From positions 113,951,156 through 114,015,155 of the forward strand of contig OW121742.1 of NCBI GenBank assembly GCA_933228675.1: DNA of 64,000 nt, written 5' to 3'. Positions within the stretch are counted from its first letter, which is position 1. Every line of letters begins with the position of its first letter. The notes beneath the pieces were generated by a model that was not told the origin of the DNA, did not search any database, and saw only the letters and a program-made list of their open reading frames with translations. The stretch comes from Stomorhina lunata (lineage: Eukaryota; Arthropoda; Insecta; Diptera; Rhiniidae). Of this stretch, positions 50,947 through 60,401 are shown piece by piece. Both the position numbers and the translations under genes were made by a program.

Positions 50947-50960
50947 TTCTCCCCCCTTAA
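50947..50960 (-). other. Polypurine tract
   Basis: On the minus strand TTAAGGGGGGAGAA lies directly before the 3' LTR. This is the usual site for plus-strand DNA priming. Confidence 0.85.
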
Positions 50961-51036
50961 GAACGAATGTTTTTAGATTGGATGATGTATAAGGATGGCC
51001 TATAGTTGGGAGTGTTTTAGTCAAGTCTTGAAACTC

Positions 51037-51058
51037 CGCTGTGCTCCGACTCACAGCG
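51037..51058. other. Small hairpin in the 3' untranslated part
   Basis: CGCTGTG and CACAGCG pair perfectly around an 8-base loop, between the integrase stop and the polypurine tract. It could be an RNA element; no function is known. Confidence 0.4.
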
Positions 51059-51107
51059 TATTACAGTAGGCTCCATCCATTTTTGTCCCATCCCACAAAA
51101 ATTTGCT

Positions 51108-52217
51108 TTATTTCGTCTTATCCGGGGAATTGTTTTTCACATATTCTGGCGAATTATCTGGAAGAAGAGAAATTTTAGTGATTGGTCTTTTGATTATTTT
51201 GTTTTTTGTAAGAACAGATACCACCCTTATTAATCCATCTGATCCTGGATGAACATCTGTAATGCGTCCAAGTAGCCATTGTCCTGGCCCACATCTTTCA
51301 TCAGCTATGAGTACCAAATCTCCAATTTTAGGATTATCATCGCCTTTTAACCATTTTGGACGGGATTGTAGTCGGTTTAGGTATTCACTGTGCCACCTTT
51401 TCCAGAAATGTTGCTTTAGCAATTCAACAGATTTCCAGCGTGTTAAGCGGTTAATATTTTGGTCTAAAATTGATTCCTCTGGAATACATTGAGTTGGTTC
51501 TCCCACGAGAAAATGCGCTGGGGTAAGGGCATCAAAGTCTGATGGATCTGGTGATAGAGCGCATAGAGGGCGAGAGTTCAAGCAACTCTCGATCTGGCAA
51601 AGTAGAGTAGTAAGTTCTTCAAAAGTCAAAAGCCTATTGTTAGTCACTCGTTTTAGATGGTGTTTAACCGATTTCACACCAGCCTCCCAGAGACCACCAA
51701 AATTTGGTGAGGCTGGTGGAATGAAATGCCAATTTGTGGAATTTAAGCTTAGGGCTTGACGTAAGTCCTCAGGTAATGATTTTTTATTTCTGTGGTAAAA
51801 AATCTGAAGTTCTTTTGAGGCTCCAACAAAATTCGTGCCGCAATCGGAGTACATGTCAGTACATGTACCTCTACGGGACACAAATCTTTTAAATGCCGCG
51901 AGAAATGAATTTGTAGTAAGGTCAGAAACCGCTTCCAGATGAATAGCTTTTGTGACCATACATACAAATAAGCAAATGTAACCTTTGGAAACGACAGATG
52001 ATCTTAGATTTGAATTTTTAATGGTAATAGGACCAGCATAGTCTACACCACTATGCTTAAAGGGTCGTGTGACGTTTAAACGGACATGAGGTAAATTACC
52101 CATTATCTGCTGTGATGTTTTAGCGGAATATCTAAAACATGTTATACATTTGTGAATGATTAATTTGGCTAATTGATTGCCAGATACAATCCAAAATTTT
52201 CGATTCACAACAGACAT
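51108..52217 (-). CDS. BEL/Pao integrase (out of register with gag-pol)
   Basis: 369 residues from the first ATG. The enzyme would insert the cDNA into the host genome. Visible are a CITC zinc pair (residues 24-27), a DDE core with GVDYAGP (Asp59), SDCGTNF (Asp125) and GGLWEAGVKS (Glu178), and a C-terminal region (about 262-355) with the WLLGRITDVHPGSDGLIRVV pattern seen at the end of BEL integrases. The ATG is probably not the true start: the two zinc-binding His codons lie upstream in the same frame, at 52251-52253 and 52236-52238. The frame continues back into the end of the gag-pol frame, one base out of register. All catalytic residues are intact. Confidence 0.9.
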   Translation of the reverse strand: MSVVNRKFWIVSGNQLAKLIIHKCITCFRYSAKTSQQIMGNLPHVRLNVTRPFKHSGVDYAGPITIKNSNLRSSVVSKGYICLFVCMVTKAIHLEAVSDLTTNSFLAAFKRFVSRRGTCTDMYSDCGTNFVGASKELQIFYHRNKKSLPEDLRQALSLNSTNWHFIPPASPNFGGLWEAGVKSVKHHLKRVTNNRLLTFEELTTLLCQIESCLNSRPLCALSPDPSDFDALTPAHFLVGEPTQCIPEESILDQNINRLTRWKSVELLKQHFWKRWHSEYLNRLQSRPKWLKGDDNPKIGDLVLIADERCGPGQWLLGRITDVHPGSDGLIRVVSVLTKNKIIKRPITKISLLPDNSPEYVKNNSPDKTK

Positions 52218-52264
52218 AGTAAGTGTGATACCTCCATGAAGAGTTCTTTCATGTGAATCTTGTA

Positions 52265-55200
52265 TTATGAGTTTTGAAAGGGATTCGATTTTGAAAGTAT
52301 TATGGGGTGCTTTACAGTGTAACTCAAATATGAGTTTTGTAACCGACCACCAACACGAATTATTCCATTTTCATCAAGAAATGGCATTAGTTTAAGTAAA
52401 GGACTTTGTTTTATCTCCCGATCTGTTGCGAGTAGTTTAATTTCGTTTGGAAAATCAACTAATTGAGTAAGTTTGACCAAATGATGTAAAGTTTCATTGA
52501 TTTCTGAAATTTTTAAGAAATCTGTACGGTTTTGTGTTGGATTTTTGCAATTGTGAATGAAACGGCGACACAATGTGCATATCCTTAGTAAAGTTCTAAG
52601 TTTCGAAAATTTTGAAAAGATTTCAGGATAGATTTTTGTATCACAAGTATTTGTTGTAACTTTAACTATTCTTTGTTCCTCGGTAGTGCTAAGGTTTGGA
52701 AGATTCTTAGGCCAACAACTTAGGGGTTCATAAAGAAATTGTGGACCAAACCACCAGGTTTTATTTTCAATTAATTCACTGGCCGATGTACCCCTAGAAG
52801 CACAGTCTGCGGGATTAAGTTCAGAGGGAACGTAATTCCATTGAACTGGATTGCTAAATCTCTGAATTTCTGCAACTCTATTTGCAACGTATACTGTCCA
52901 AGATGATGGTGGTTTCTGAATCCAACTCAAAACAGTTGAACTATCACACCAGTAGTAAATTTCATCAATGTTTACATCGGACAGTGATTCTTTGACACTT
53001 TGGGCAAGTTGCACCAGGAGTTTAGCACCGCAGAGTTCCAGTCTGGGTATAGAAACAGTTTTTACTGGTGATATTTTGGATTTGGACTGTAGGATATTTA
53101 CAAATATGCCTTCAGAATTAGTAACTCTTACAAAGACTACAGCAGCATAAGCTGTAGTAGATGCATCGCAAAAGCAATGCAATTCCATTCGAGATTCATT
53201 TGACCATTGAATCCACCGAGGAATTTTTAAGTTTGTGAGTTGAGTTAGAGACGATTTATGTTTTAGCCACTGCTTTTCAATTTGGGATGGGACTGGTTCA
53301 TCCCAGTCTAAGCCATTTTCCCATAATTGTTTGAAAATAGATTTGGATACTACCGTGGACGGTGTTAACCATCCTAAAGGATCGTATAACCTGGCTGTTT
53401 CCGATAAGATTGAGCGTTTTGTAACTTTCACAGCATCGTCAATATTAGCACAGAACGTAAATGTGTCATTATTTGTATTCCATTGAATACCAAGAGTTTT
53501 GACTACATTATCTCTATCAAATTTTAATGTAATAGATGGTTCTCTGCACTCCTCAGGAATTTGTTGCAAAAGCTCTTTGGAATTGGTAATCCATTTACGA
53601 AGATTACAACCGCCATTTTTGAGTAGCAAGCATAATTCCTTTTGCAAAGCAAGTGCATTTTCGAAATTATCTGCACCTGAAATTATGTCATCGACATAAG
53701 AGTCAGATATGAGAACCTTGGAAGATTTTGGAAAGTCAAGTTGAAAATCATGTGCAAGTTTCTGCAGCACACGAATTGCTAAATATGGTGCCGAAGTGGT
53801 ACCATATGTTACAGTATTCAATTCGTAAATAGAAATATTTTCGATTGGATTGAATCTCCAAAGAATTTGTTGATATTTTCGATGATCAGTACAGACATCA
53901 ATCTGTCTGAACATCTTTTCAATATCTGCACTAAATGCTATTTTATGCCTCCTCCATTTAGTAATTATAGCAGGAAGACTGTTCTGAAGTGCAGGACCAG
54001 GAGAGAGTTCTTCGTTTAATGAAGCGCTGTCATTGGAATGAGAACTTCCATCGAAGACAACTCTCAATTTTGTCGTTGAGCTATTCATTTTGAAAACACC
54101 GTGGTGTGGCAAAAAGTATGAATTTGGGCGAATATCATCTGGATATTTTCCAATGTTGGTCATATGACCTAAAGATTCATACTCTTGCATGAAGTTTTTG
54201 TAACTTTCAGCAAATTCAGGTTTTTTAGAGAAAGAAATTTCCAAATGCCGTAAACGTTTGAAAGCGTTTAAAACGTTGTTTTCGATATTAGGCTGAGCAT
54301 GATCATTTAAAATAGATTTAAATGGAAGATGTACCATATATCGACCAGAATCAGTTCTACTAGTTGTGGAATTAAAATAATCTTCACATGCCAATTCTTC
54401 ATTTGAAAATTTTCTTTTAGTAACCATTTCTTCTTGTTCCCAAAAAGATTTTAAAATGGTTTCTAAATTAGCATTATGTATATGGACCCTGTTCGTCGAT
54501 ATATTGTTACTGTTTCCCGAAAACACCCAACCGAAATGAGTATTTTGAAAGAAAAGTCCATTATGTGTAAACGAATCTGTAGCTATTTTTATTTCAGAAC
54601 AAACGTCTGAACCTAAGATTATATCAATAGGATCAGAAGTGAAAAACCATGGATCTGCTAAGATATCATTTGAAAGATTAGGCAAAGAAACAAATTCAGA
54701 TGATGGATCAGGAGTATAAGAAGAAAGAGTTGGTAAGACAAGGGCTGTACAGGAAAGGACTGGTTCCTGTTTTCTGGAAAACAAGTCTAGGTCTACAAAA
54801 TATTTTGACAAATTCTCATTACCATTTCCAATACCTATCACTTTGCAGTGAGATTTGGTTTTCTTCAAGCCTAAAAGTTGTACAATTGATTCGGAAATCA
54901 AACTAGCCTGCGATCCTGGATCCAAAAGAGCACGTAAAGGAAAATAGCCACGATTTGTTCGAACAATTAGTCGAATTGTATATAAAAGCACGGAATGAAA
55001 TGTACTAGTGTTATGTGTTGTGACCTGAGACTCTGTATTATGAATAGCGTTAGGTGTAGAAGTAGATACAGCCTTAGGTGTAGAAGAAGATATAGTTGAA
55101 GGCTGTTCTTCAGTATGAAGAACTGTATGATGAAGTTGTTTGCAGATAATGCAACGAAATGGGGAAGTACATTTATTGTGATCATGACCGATCACAAAAC

Positions 55201-56338
55201 AATTGCGACAAGCGTTCCTCTTTGACAAAAATTCATTCTTTTGATGTAAAGAAAGTCCTAAAAACTTGAAGCATTTGGAAAGTGAATGATTCTTATCGCA
55301 ATATGAACAAGAAATAGTATTTTGTTTAGAAAAGTTGCCAAAATTGCAAGAAGCTTTCTTGGTTTGATAAAAAGTTTTATTACCCTTTACAGGTTTTTGT
55401 TTAGACGTTGACACATGTCCATCGCTTAATGACTCAAGAGTCCGGAATGTTCTTTCTAGAAACGAAAAGAGTTCATCCCTTAAGGGTAGTTCGGTGGACG
55501 ATTTCAAAGATTGTTCCCAATCTTTGCGTGTCTGAATGTCTAACTTCTGTACAAGAATATGCAAAAGAATAGGATCCCAGCTTTGGGTGTCTATTTTAAG
55601 ATTCTTGAGAGAAGATAAACATTCTTGTGTAGAGTCAAGTATAGTTTTAATTGATTCAAATCCACCATCGGATTTGGGTATATTGAAAAGTTTAAAAATT
55701 AAATTCCCAACAAGAATTCGCTTATTGTGATACCTTGCTTCTAGAATTTTCCACGCGGAATCATAATTTGCCTCAGTGGCAGAAATAGTTTTGATTAAAT
55801 TAGCAGCTTCTCCAGAAAGCGTGCCCTTTAAATAGTAAAATTTTTGAACCTTGTTTAGTGAATCGTTTTGGTGAACGAGAGAAAAATATATATCCCGAAA
55901 TGGAATCCATTCGGTATACTCTCCACTAAATTTTGGCAAAGATACTTTTGGAAGCCTTGTATCCGAATTAATAGTAGAATCGGAACGATTGTTAGGTGCA
56001 ACAAATGTACTAGTCATGGGGCTATTAGTAGCTCCATGCTCTGAAAGTGAGTCAATCAACTTGCCTTTGAAGGTTAGAAATGTTTCACTAAATTCGAAAA
56101 AAATATCATCCTTCATATAAGGAACAGTTTCCTTTTTAATTGACTCCTCGTGTGTTTTGCGCACTATTACGTCATGTTGGCTTTCAAATTTATTAGAAAT
56201 ATCATCTAATCTTTGTGCTAATGAATTTAAATAGCCAAAAGTCTTTTCACTTATCTCCTTTTGTTCAAAACGTGTTTCCAATTTTTTAAGTAATTGGAAT
56301 AAATCACGTTGTTCTTGAATTAAAATGTCGAGACTCAT
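52265..56338 (-). CDS. BEL/Pao gag-protease-reverse transcriptase-RNase H polyprotein
   Basis: 1357 residues from ATG at 56338. Residues 128-300 form a Gag domain of the DUF1759 type (LPKFSGEYTEWIPFRDIY). Zinc knuckles follow at CX2CX3HX4C 344-356, CX2CX4HX4C 377-390 and a CX2C...HH motif at 396-408. An aspartic protease of the A17 type has LLDPGSQASLI (Asp473). Reverse transcriptase motifs are LRVVFDGSS (758-766), ADIEKMFRQI (804-813), TYGTTSAPY (844-852) and the catalytic YVDD (881-884). The RNase H region has CDAS (Asp1058), PRLELCGAK (Glu1101), WCDSSTVL (Asp1132) and NPADCASRG (Asp1178). The frame stops at residue 1357, inside the linker that normally leads into integrase. Everything before that is intact. 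Confidence 0.95.
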   Translation of the reverse strand: MSLDILIQEQRDLFQLLKKLETRFEQKEISEKTFGYLNSLAQRLDDISNKFESQHDVIVRKTHEESIKKETVPYMKDDIFFEFSETFLTFKGKLIDSLSEHGATNSPMTSTFVAPNNRSDSTINSDTRLPKVSLPKFSGEYTEWIPFRDIYFSLVHQNDSLNKVQKFYYLKGTLSGEAANLIKTISATEANYDSAWKILEARYHNKRILVGNLIFKLFNIPKSDGGFESIKTILDSTQECLSSLKNLKIDTQSWDPILLHILVQKLDIQTRKDWEQSLKSSTELPLRDELFSFLERTFRTLESLSDGHVSTSKQKPVKGNKTFYQTKKASCNFGNFSKQNTISCSYCDKNHSLSKCFKFLGLSLHQKNEFLSKRNACRNCFVIGHDHNKCTSPFRCIICKQLHHTVLHTEEQPSTISSSTPKAVSTSTPNAIHNTESQVTTHNTSTFHSVLLYTIRLIVRTNRGYFPLRALLDPGSQASLISESIVQLLGLKKTKSHCKVIGIGNGNENLSKYFVDLDLFSRKQEPVLSCTALVLPTLSSYTPDPSSEFVSLPNLSNDILADPWFFTSDPIDIILGSDVCSEIKIATDSFTHNGLFFQNTHFGWVFSGNSNNISTNRVHIHNANLETILKSFWEQEEMVTKRKFSNEELACEDYFNSTTSRTDSGRYMVHLPFKSILNDHAQPNIENNVLNAFKRLRHLEISFSKKPEFAESYKNFMQEYESLGHMTNIGKYPDDIRPNSYFLPHHGVFKMNSSTTKLRVVFDGSSHSNDSASLNEELSPGPALQNSLPAIITKWRRHKIAFSADIEKMFRQIDVCTDHRKYQQILWRFNPIENISIYELNTVTYGTTSAPYLAIRVLQKLAHDFQLDFPKSSKVLISDSYVDDIISGADNFENALALQKELCLLLKNGGCNLRKWITNSKELLQQIPEECREPSITLKFDRDNVVKTLGIQWNTNNDTFTFCANIDDAVKVTKRSILSETARLYDPLGWLTPSTVVSKSIFKQLWENGLDWDEPVPSQIEKQWLKHKSSLTQLTNLKIPRWIQWSNESRMELHCFCDASTTAYAAVVFVRVTNSEGIFVNILQSKSKISPVKTVSIPRLELCGAKLLVQLAQSVKESLSDVNIDEIYYWCDSSTVLSWIQKPPSSWTVYVANRVAEIQRFSNPVQWNYVPSELNPADCASRGTSASELIENKTWWFGPQFLYEPLSCWPKNLPNLSTTEEQRIVKVTTNTCDTKIYPEIFSKFSKLRTLLRICTLCRRFIHNCKNPTQNRTDFLKISEINETLHHLVKLTQLVDFPNEIKLLATDREIKQSPLLKLMPFLDENGIIRVGGRLQNSYLSYTVKHPIILSKSNPFQNS

Positions 56339-56614
56339 AGTTATTTAAGAAAATTACACGTTAGGAAAATTTATTATATTTATTTATAAAAATCACCACA
56401 CTTTAAACGATTCACAATTTTTTCTTTTGAAAATTTTGTATTTAAGAAATCTTATCGAAAATTTTCGAACGATTCAAAATTTCTTTCTAGAAAATATATT
56501 TCGGAAATTCTTGCGAAATCCCCCTTTTAAAGGTTCACAATTTTCAAACTAATTTTATAGAAAATAGTATATGGGAAATCTTGGCGAATTCCCGGGTTTC
56601 GGCACCAATAATTA
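56339..56614 (-). other. Leader of the BEL/Pao element, with internal repeats
   Basis: 276 bp between the primer-side LTR and the gag ATG. About three degenerate repeats of 60-73 bp carry G(A/G)TTCA(C/A)AAT (near 56410, 56471, 56543) and GAAAT(C/T)CTTG(G/C)CGAA-like phrases. These may be packaging or regulatory repeats. Confidence 0.6.
56590..56607 (-). other. Primer-binding site, tRNA-Phe type
   Basis: On the minus strand TGGTGCCGAAACCCGGGA is the complement of a tRNA 3' end. The acceptor GCCGAAA it implies is that of eukaryotic cytoplasmic tRNA-Phe (recognised from memory). It lies 7 bases (56608-56614) from the LTR end. Confidence 0.75.
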
Positions 56615-57263
56615 TGTTAAGTAATTATGTCGAGAAAGGTAAAGTCAATAATCAAACGAATAGTTTTAATAAAATTTAAAATTTATTTAGAATTCTAGAA
56701 TTGATTTACAGTGTATACTTAGCGAATTTTGATGTTAATAGCTTCAAGGTTTTTAGGAAAAAGAACTCGTTAAGTTTAAAAATTTTACTTGTACCAAAAT
56801 TCGAACTGATTTCAATATACATTGAGTTATTTCAATGTTTAAAAAATGTTAAAATCTCTTTACGTAAAAATACCGCTAAATAACGAGTGAATTACTACTT
56901 AACAAATTTTACATTACAAATTAAGAGCGAGTAATTACACTCGATTGTAAGAATGTAACTAGTAATGTAAAATAAGAGCGAGTAATTCACTCTTTGTAAT
57001 TAAATACGTAAAGTAAGAGCGAGTAAATATACTAGTTTATAAGTAAATGCATAAGCCAGTGCGAGTAATACACTCGTTTGTAAATATGTATGCATAACTG
57101 GTAATTATGAATTTAGGGCATTACCCTTCGAACCAATTTGAATAGGTACATAAGAAAAATATAATAATATAATATATATGATAAAAAAATTTAAAAATAA
57201 TATAAATATTGGTAGTTAGTGTCAAATATTAATGTTATGTTATATTATTAATATTTGGCAACA
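56615..57263 (-). repeat. 5' LTR of the BEL/Pao element
   Basis: Same length and sequence as the LTR at 50298-50946. In the element's direction it is the promoter-bearing LTR. No clear TATA box can be singled out in this AT-rich sequence. Confidence 0.96.
56927..57076. promoter_or_regulatory. Four spaced dyads in the 5' LTR
   Basis: The same GCGAGTAAT...ACTCG dyads as in the other LTR, here at 56927, 56978, 57019 and 57061. In this LTR they lie about 190-340 bases from the element's start, where U3 control elements would be expected. Confidence 0.5.
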
Positions 57264-57741
57264 CCTATTTTAATTGGAAATTTTTCAAAAATTTCCTATT
57301 TTAATAGGAAATTTTTCAAAAATTTCCTATTTTAATAGGAAATTTTTCAAAAATTTCCTATTTTTATAGGAAATTTTTCAAAAATTTCCTATTTTAATAG
57401 GAAATTTTTCAAAAATTTCCTATTTTAATAGGAAATTTTTCAAAAATTTCCTATTTTAATAGGAAATTTTTCAAAAATTTCCTATTTTAATAGGAAATTT
57501 TTCAAAAATTTCCTATTTTAATAGGAAATTTTTCAAAAATTTCCTATTTTAATAGGAAATTTTTCAAAAATTTCCTATTTTAAAAGGAAATTTTTCAAAA
57601 ATTTCCTATTTTAATAGGAAATTTTTCAAAAATTTCCTATTTTTATAGGAAATTTTTCAAAAATTTCCTATTTTTATAGGAAATTTTTCAAAAATTTCCT
57701 ATTTTTATAGGAAATTTTTCAAAAATTTCTTTTTTTTGTAG
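57264..57741 (-). repeat. Family B satellite, right part of the split array
   Basis: About 15 units continue the 48605-50297 array after the retrotransposon. Most have the CCTATTTTAATAGG variant also seen just left of the insertion. The last three return to TATTTTTATAGG. Confidence 0.96.
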
Positions 57742-58434
57742 GAAATAAGGTCTTCAATATTTTCATTTAAAAACGTAAAATTTTCTTCTTCTGCCACCTT
57801 TAGTATAATAAGAAAAACTCCATGAGAAAAGGGTTCCTTTCCGAATAACTGACTAACTACAAGAGATGCTCGAATCTATTGCAACTGCATCATGCAACAT
57901 GGTCACGCATACATGATCAGTTTTTTATTTCATTTCTTCACAACTTCACAACATCTAACATACAACTTTACCCCATAGAACTCGTAATTTTTTACAAGTT
58001 CCTTGTAATAAAAAAAAAAGAACAAGAAAATACAAATTCTATCTAAAATAACTATAAATCGAGTAAAGAATCCAAATCAAGTACTTTATATGCAGATGAT
58101 GTGTAGAAACAGTAAGAAAATAAATCGTAATAAAAGATGAAAAATAATGATTATGATTGTAAATTTGATGAGAGTTGAAAGTCGGGAAAACACAACAATC
58201 AGTTCAAAATAATAAAATCTGTATAAAAAAAAACTGTTTATTCTTTGAATTTTTTAGAATAACAAGTAAATTTGTATCCTCTAAGATCTAAGAAGTTCTA
58301 TGGAGTATGTGTCGGTTTGTTGGGTTATTATCTTTCAACATCAATAATAACATCATTCAAAAGACGGTTATCTTATGCAAATGCTTAGAATAATTTCTAT
58401 TATAATCAAACAAGACGGGGGATGTCTTGAAAGT
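57742..58434. other. Unique AT-rich spacer
   Basis: No gene recognised. Confidence 0.4.
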
Positions 58435-58995
58435 TTAGGAAATTTTCAAAATTTCCTATTTTTATAGGAAATTTTCAAAATTTCCTATTTTTATAGGAAA
58501 TTTTTCAAAATTTTCCTATTTTTATAGGAAATTTTCCAAAAGTTTCCTATTTTTATAGGAAATTTTTCAAAAGTTTCCTATTTTTATAGGAAATTTTTCA
58601 AAAATTTCTTATTTTTATAGGAAATTTTTCAATAATTTCTTATTTTTATAGGAAATTTTTCAAAAATTTCCTATTTTTATAGGAAATTTTTCAAAAATTT
58701 CCTATTTTTATAGGAAATTTTTCAAAAATTTCCTATTTTTATAGAAAATTTTTCAAAAATTTCCTATTTTTATAGGAAATTTTTCAAAAATTTCCTATTT
58801 TTATAGGAAATTTTTCAAAAATATCCTTTTTTTTTACGAAATTTTTCAAAAATTTTCTATTTTTATAAGAAATTTTTCAAAAATATCCTATTTTTTTACG
58901 AAATTTTCGACATTTTTATAAATTTCCCAATTTTTAGAACATTTTCTAAATGTTTAATTTTTTTAGGAAATTTTTAAAATTTCCAAATTTTTTTT
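58435..58995 (-). repeat. Family B satellite array, reverse
   Basis: About 18 units. The first two are the 29-bp type with AAATTTTCAAAATTT, the middle is uniform 31 bp, and the right end decays. Confidence 0.95.
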
Positions 58996-59152
58996 GGAAA
59001 TTTTGAAGCACTATCCTCGTAGTCTAGTCGTCTGATAAAGAACAATATAAAAATCACTGCTGAACCATAAAAAAATCATAATAAATATGTAAATCAGTTG
59101 AAAGATTACGAATTTATGAACATGTATCTGTAATAGTTTAAAAAAATTATAT
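58996..59152. other. Short AT-rich spacer
   Basis: Nothing recognised. Confidence 0.4.
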
Positions 59153-59419
59153 ATATTATATATCTGTGGCTTGGTGATAAAAGGGCCAATGTCAAAAAAG
59201 TTGTTTTGAGAAAATTAGATTTTAAGTTTTAATTTCCATATAAATTTATAGTAACATTGCCCAGAAAAACGCTTTTAAATATGTTTTGAGTTTAGTTAGA
59301 GAATAGATGTTGGAGCCAAATAAAAGAGGGTAACGAAGGAAGTCTAATGCAATGATTAACTCAAAACAGCAAAAAATTAACATTGGCCCTTTTAGCACCA
59401 AACCACAGACATATAATAT
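59153..59419. mobile_element. Inverted-repeat element, possible MITE
   Basis: The arms at 59153-59210 and 59360-59419 are about 58 bp and closely complementary. They share AAAAGGGCCAATGT, GTGG(C/T)TTGGTG and GTTTTGAG. The spacer is about 149 bp and does not encode a protein. No clear target duplication was found because the flanks are A/T only. Confidence 0.6.
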
Positions 59420-60400
59420 GGTTTTTATATTACAACCAGTAGGAATATTTGGTTGAAAGGGCGTTAGATACACCTGTTCCAGGTCATTCCAATCCGATTC
59501 GAATGTTCTAATAACATTCGTGGCACCCTGAGACCCTTTGAGTACTTTTTTTAAGACATTCAAAAATTTCCACACTTTAATCGAATAATTACCCAACTTT
59601 TAATAAAGTTTTCTTCAAAGCTTTGTTTAACAATCCCTTTTCATTAAATGAACAAAAAACTTTAATTTTCAATCATTTTATAATGATTTTAGTTGAAGTA
59701 CGTGGTGGCGCTTAAACTCAAGTATCTTTTCCCCACTTGAAAAATTTCTGTTTTTGTATTAATTGTGCTACAACATATTTTCAGAGTTAATTCCAACATC
59801 ATCATCATTATTCTCATGATCTGGAACAAAGCAAAAAAAGCAACAACTACGAAATAAAACTTTGTCCATTGCAACTGAAGAGTTGCACGACAGCAGAAAA
59901 ATTTTGAAGTGTCTAAAAGGTGATGAAGTATTTGGCAAAGCAACAACTTTTAAACACCAGCCAACAGAAGCTCATAAAAAGCCACAATCAATGACTGAAT
60001 GGTTGGATGGTTTGACTGACTGACTGCACTTCACTTTAAACTGCAGTTTCTGTAGCTCTACTCGTACCCTCCAACAAAAGTACTTTTGTATTTTGTGCCA
60101 AAGATTTTTCGACCACAAACAAAATAATGAAACATTTTTTTTTTTTGCTCCAATTTAAAAACTTTTTTCCCCCCAAATTGAACACTTGAAATTTTGTTAA
60201 AGATTTTGATAACCAGCTTTTAATGATGATAAGAGAAGTTCTTCTTTGCTTTACATTATTTTCTATTGAAGTTTTCAATTGGACAATTTGGAGAGTTAAA
60301 TAATATTTGAATTGTACTTGAGCGTAAAAGACTTGGCAAATATAATTTGGTCAGCAAAGCTTAAGAATATAATAATTGATGAATGTGGCAGCAAAATTTA
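59420..60400. other. AT-rich sequence, no gene seen
   Basis: Several short minus-strand frames are open but without motifs. No repeats stand out. Confidence 0.35.
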
Positions 60401-60401
60401 A

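Larger units (their letters stand above)
50298..57263 (-). mobile_element. BEL/Pao LTR retrotransposon, 6966 bp
   Basis: It is bounded by identical 649-bp LTRs beginning TG and ending CA. The 5-bp sequence CCTAT is repeated at 50293-50297 and 57264-57268, a typical BEL/Pao target duplication. Read on the minus strand the order is: LTR, primer site, leader, gag-protease-RT-RNase H, integrase, polypurine tract, LTR. No envelope frame is present. The insertion splits a family B satellite array, and units on both sides carry the same variant. The single-base register break between the two frames is the only obvious defect. Confidence 0.96.

Noticed and set aside
50947..51107. A possible envelope or third frame after integrase
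   Set aside because: Only about 160 bases separate the integrase stop from the LTR, with no open frame.
52265..52290. Canonical -1 ribosomal slippery heptamer at the frame break
   Set aside because: The CCCTTT run does not fit X XXY YYZ in the register of the first frame, and no clear downstream structure was seen. Mutation or sequencing error is simpler.
51262..55730. Plus-strand open frames inside the retrotransposon
   Set aside because: They are shadows of the minus-strand gag-pol and integrase frames.
59246..59596. A 116-codon minus-strand frame
   Set aside because: It runs across the right arm and spacer of an inverted-repeat element and shows no protein family pattern.
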